Position numbers and translations under genes: made by a program. Below are positions 61,830-64,000 of a stretch of DNA of 64,000 bases, one piece after another. Source of the DNA: Mariprofundus sp. NF. Its GTDB lineage: Bacteria > Pseudomonadota > Zetaproteobacteria > Mariprofundales > Mariprofundaceae. The stretch is taken from assembly GCF_013387455.1 (NCBI RefSeq), contig NZ_VWNC01000001.1, positions 62,001-126,000 on the forward strand. The letters are read 5' to 3'. Each line of letters opens with the position of its first letter. The first letter of the stretch is position 1. The notes beneath the pieces are model-generated. The model was not told where the DNA came from, searched no databases, and saw only the letters and a program-made list of their open reading frames with translations.

Positions 61830-62639
61830 ATGTCCCGTTCAGCCCTGAGACTGGCAGGTTTTTGCCTGACCTTCCCACTGCTGGTGCTGCTGGTTTCAGC
61901 AGTGGGTGGCATCGAGAGTCATGCCATTGATCTTGATGCGGTGTTAAACCCCATGAGTTCATCCCACCTGCTTGGCACCGATGCGCTGGGGCGTGATGTG
62001 CTGGCACGCCTCTCTGAAGGCCTTCAACTCTCCCTGATGGTGGGTGTCACCGTTGTCCTGTTTGGCGGCTGCGTGGGTATTTCTATCGGCATGCTGGCTG
62101 GTTGGATGGGGGGCTGGATCGATGCGCTGCTGATGCGTATTGCTGATATCGTGCTCTCTTTCCCCGGCATCCTGCTGGCCATTGCACTGGCTGCGATGCT
62201 CGGCCCCGGCATTGATAATCTGGTGATGGCACTGGTGGTGGTCGGCTGGGTCGGTTTTGCCCGTCTTTCGCGTGCGCAGGTACTCTCCTTTAAATCCGTA
62301 CCGTTTGTTGAAGCGGCTATCGCCAATGGTTCATCGGTTCCTTACATCGCCATTCGTCATCTGCTGCCCAATATCGCCGCACCTCTACTGGTTGAAGCCA
62401 GTTTCGGCCTTGCTGCCGTGATCATTGGCGAAGCAGGCCTCTCTTTCCTCGGTGTCGGTGTGCAACCGCCCGATGCATCACTCGGCACCATGATCCGTGA
62501 AGGCACCCGCCTGATGCTGGTCTCCCCCGGCCTTGTCATCTGGCCCGGTCTGATCCTCTTCTCACTGGTGATGGCCGTGAACCTTCTCGGCGACGCCCTG
62601 CGCGATAAACTCGATGTGCGCATGGATGTGAAATCATGA
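61830..62639 (+). CDS. Peptide-type ABC transporter permease (DppC-like)
   Basis: Partner permease of the OppC/DppC family, 269 residues from the ATG at 61830 (GGAAG upstream; the frame is open earlier inside the dppB-like gene). LGTDALGRDVLARLSEG near 50-66, then IADIVLSFPGILLAIALAAMLGPG (in parts), GEAGLSFLGVGVQPPDASLG and a final VNLLGDALRDKLDVRM are characteristic. Tightly coupled to the preceding gene. Confidence 0.91.
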   Translation: MSRSALRLAGFCLTFPLLVLLVSAVGGIESHAIDLDAVLNPMSSSHLLGTDALGRDVLARLSEGLQLSLMVGVTVVLFGGCVGISIGMLAGWMGGWIDALLMRIADIVLSFPGILLAIALAAMLGPGIDNLVMALVVVGWVGFARLSRAQVLSFKSVPFVEAAIANGSSVPYIAIRHLLPNIAAPLLVEASFGLAAVIIGEAGLSFLGVGVQPPDASLGTMIREGTRLMLVSPGLVIWPGLILFSLVMAVNLLGDALRDKLDVRMDVKS

Positions 62640-62709
62640 ATGGCTGCTTCCGACCCAAAGCAGTCATTCAATTGATTGGCACTAGGCTGCTATTATTAGG
62701 GGGAATACA

Positions 62710-63024
62710 TTGAAGAAGACCAATAATGCACTGCCTCGATTGGCTGGCATATTAATATTATCTGTCTTCTGTTCTTTCTTTATCTTGGCTTATATGTATC
62801 CACTAAAGCCCCATTCATTACTTGGTTGGATTACCTTATATTTAATTTCATTACCAATAACTTACATCTTCGAAGAAGGGGGCAAGAAGCTGCTTGAGAA
62901 CAAGTTCACTGCCCGGATCGGATCTGCAGGTCGTATTCTGTATGCCGTAATCTTGTTTGGTTTATTCATTGCATTGGAAGTTATGTTTATGCCAAACCTA
63001 GAACCATACTTAACTGAATGGTGA
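62710..63024 (+). CDS. Small AT-rich membrane protein
   Basis: A 104-residue protein starting at a TTG with AGGGGG seven bases upstream. Three hydrophobic stretches (about 11-30, 37-53, 75-95), the middle separated by FEEGGKKLLENKFTARIGSAGR. It is clearly more AT-rich in codon choice than its neighbours and lies between the ABC permeases and an IS110-type transposase, consistent with acquisition. No family recognised. Confidence 0.65.
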   Translation: MKKTNNALPRLAGILILSVFCSFFILAYMYPLKPHSLLGWITLYLISLPITYIFEEGGKKLLENKFTARIGSAGRILYAVILFGLFIALEVMFMPNLEPYLTEW

Positions 63025-63074
63025 TGAATGTCCGCTCCTTTAATCGGGCCATTCAGTCAAGCACCCAAAATATA

Positions 63075-63095
63075 CCGAGTAAAACTCGGTTTTGT
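63075..63095 (+). terminator. Rho-independent terminator
   Basis: CCGAGT AAA ACTCGG followed by TTTTGT, about 50 bases after the small membrane protein gene. Confidence 0.8.
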
Positions 63096-63277
63096 CTCTC
63101 GTGGTGGGTCACGCTCCTTTCCGCAGTCGGGTTGGTTAAACTAACTCGCTGCACGCATAAGTCAGACAGATTGGAGAGCCAGGCTTTTGGTCGCGCTATT
63201 ATGCGCAGCAGACATTTACGGCTTCATCCAGACATTCGTCCACACGAGGGACGTTTCTGTTACTACTCTAAATCAGT

Positions 63278-64000
63278 TCATAGTTTTACCTCAGTAGAGT
63301 TGTAACGGAAATCGGTCTCATCAATCCACATCCTGTGCAAGATGACAGCAAGCTTTCGTGCCACAGCAATCACTGCACGTCGGTGTCCTTTGGTTTTTGA
63401 GAGGCGCACTCCCCATGCCTTGAGATAGGTCCACTTATCGGATCGGATAACCAGTGAGTGCGCTGCCACATAAAGGGCAGAGCGAACATCGGCATCACCT
63501 GCTCTGGAGATATGACCGGGATTATCCAGCTCACCTGACTGGAACCGTCTTGGTGTTAAACCGAAGTGCGCTGCTACAGTCCGTGATCGCTTGAACCTAG
63601 ATGGATTATCCACACCAGCCTTAAAGGTTAAGGCTGTGATTGCTCCAACACCGGGCACTGTCATCAACCGCTGGCAGACCTCATCCTTTCTTGCCATCGC
63701 TGTCACTTGAGCATCCAGCTTGAGATAGGTTTGATAGAGCATAAGCCGCGCATCGAGCAAAGGGATCAGTGAATCAACCATTAAACCGTGCTCTTCGATG
63801 ATGGGTCGAACGAGATCATCAAAAGCACCATGTTTCAGCGTTCCGGGGAGTTTAATGCCAAGAAGTCGGATCAGGCCACGGATCTCATTCTCCAGATCAA
63901 CACACTTCTTCAGCACCGCTTTCCTACCTGAGAGCAGGGCTCGGGTCAGATGGCTCTCCATGCTTTTGACATACACACGGCTGTACCAACCACTACGCAG
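63278..64000 (-). CDS. IS110-family transposase (partial)
   Basis: The C-terminal 240 residues of a transposase of the IS110/IS1111 group; the frame is open through the right edge, so the N-terminal DEDD catalytic domain is outside. WYSRVYVKSMESHLTRALLS and LENEIRGLIRLLGI are typical of the linker, and LMTVPGVGAITALTF starts the Transposase_20 domain (helix-hairpin-helix then the conserved serine region GELDNPGHISRAGDADVR). The family inserts without conventional inverted repeats, now known to be guided by a bridge RNA in IS110 members; the flanking non-coding end at 63,025-63,277 belongs to its 3' side. Confidence 0.92.
   Translation of the reverse strand: MRSGWYSRVYVKSMESHLTRALLSGRKAVLKKCVDLENEIRGLIRLLGIKLPGTLKHGAFDDLVRPIIEEHGLMVDSLIPLLDARLMLYQTYLKLDAQVTAMARKDEVCQRLMTVPGVGAITALTFKAGVDNPSRFKRSRTVAAHFGLTPRRFQSGELDNPGHISRAGDADVRSALYVAAHSLVIRSDKWTYLKAWGVRLSKTKGHRRAVIAVARKLAVILHRMWIDETDFRYNSTEVKL

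Overview
This is a 64 kb chromosomal stretch of a Gram-negative bacterium. It has outer-membrane biogenesis genes (lptD, surA), two Mla-type lipid transport modules, a TonB-dependent vitamin B12 receptor and ubiquinone genes (ubiD, ubiG). It also has the c-di-AMP cassette cdaA-cdaR-glmM, which is uncommon in Proteobacteria, joined to tilS, ftsH and folP. The gene content and GC near 53-55 percent would suit a deep-branching proteobacterium such as a Mariprofundus-like zetaproteobacterium. That placement is inference from gene content only; nothing in the window fixes it. Most of the window is dense housekeeping sequence with many ATGA stop/start overlaps, so long translationally coupled operons are the rule.

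Layout. 1-10.4 kb (minus strand): a B12 regulon led by a cobalamin riboswitch, in the order btuB, tonB-like, btuF, cobQ, cobU, cobT, cobC, cobS, btuC, btuD, cobO (cobO runs off the left edge). It combines outer-membrane uptake, ABC import and the late nucleotide-loop and adenosylation steps. 10.3-11.1 kb: a sparse stretch holding a 59-codon gene, unmarked by long ORFs, whose product reads like a lasso-peptide precursor. 11.1-24.7 kb (minus): canonical mlaF-mlaE-mlaD-mlaC, a YhdP/AsmA-like giant, then a second mlaE, an ATPase-like protein without Walker motifs, a second MCE protein and a TPR lipoprotein, followed by an anti-sigma/STAS pair, ubiD and a Sel1-repeat protein. 24.8-37.6 kb: ilvE, small proteins, two tRNA-Leu genes flanking rnr, a Xer recombinase, citrate synthase, a BASS transporter, metF, dcd, a LysR regulator, leuC and leuD. 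37.6-41.5 kb: two HD-GYP c-di-GMP phosphodiesterase genes between short direct repeats resembling a tRNA 3' end. 41.5-45.2 kb: an RDD protein and a znuA-znuC-znuB zinc importer interrupted by an inverted-repeat element carrying a GxxExxY gene. 45.3-54.4 kb (plus): an unrecognised 741-residue protein, tilS, ftsH, folP, cdaA, cdaR, glmM. 54.5-60.8 kb (minus): yqgE, pdxA, surA, lptD, ubiG. 60.9-64 kb: two peptide-type ABC permeases, a small membrane protein and an IS110-type transposase cut by the right edge.

Two kinds of dispersed repeat recur. Inverted-repeat elements whose outer ends begin near AACCACGAATG occur at 6.4, 31.7 and 43.1 kb. Arrays of 7-bp GTRAGGN units occur at 5.7, 36.8 and 54.4 kb. 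Several of these copies supply stop codons, or in cobQ internal codons, to ordinary genes.

The most promising candidates for new biology are the orphan lasso-like precursor at 10,680, the Walker-less MlaF homologue at 17,246, the SurA with an extra C-terminal NTF2-like domain at 56,104, the GxxExxY element family, and the unknown 741-residue protein coupled to tilS. All family assignments are by reading motifs, without database searches.
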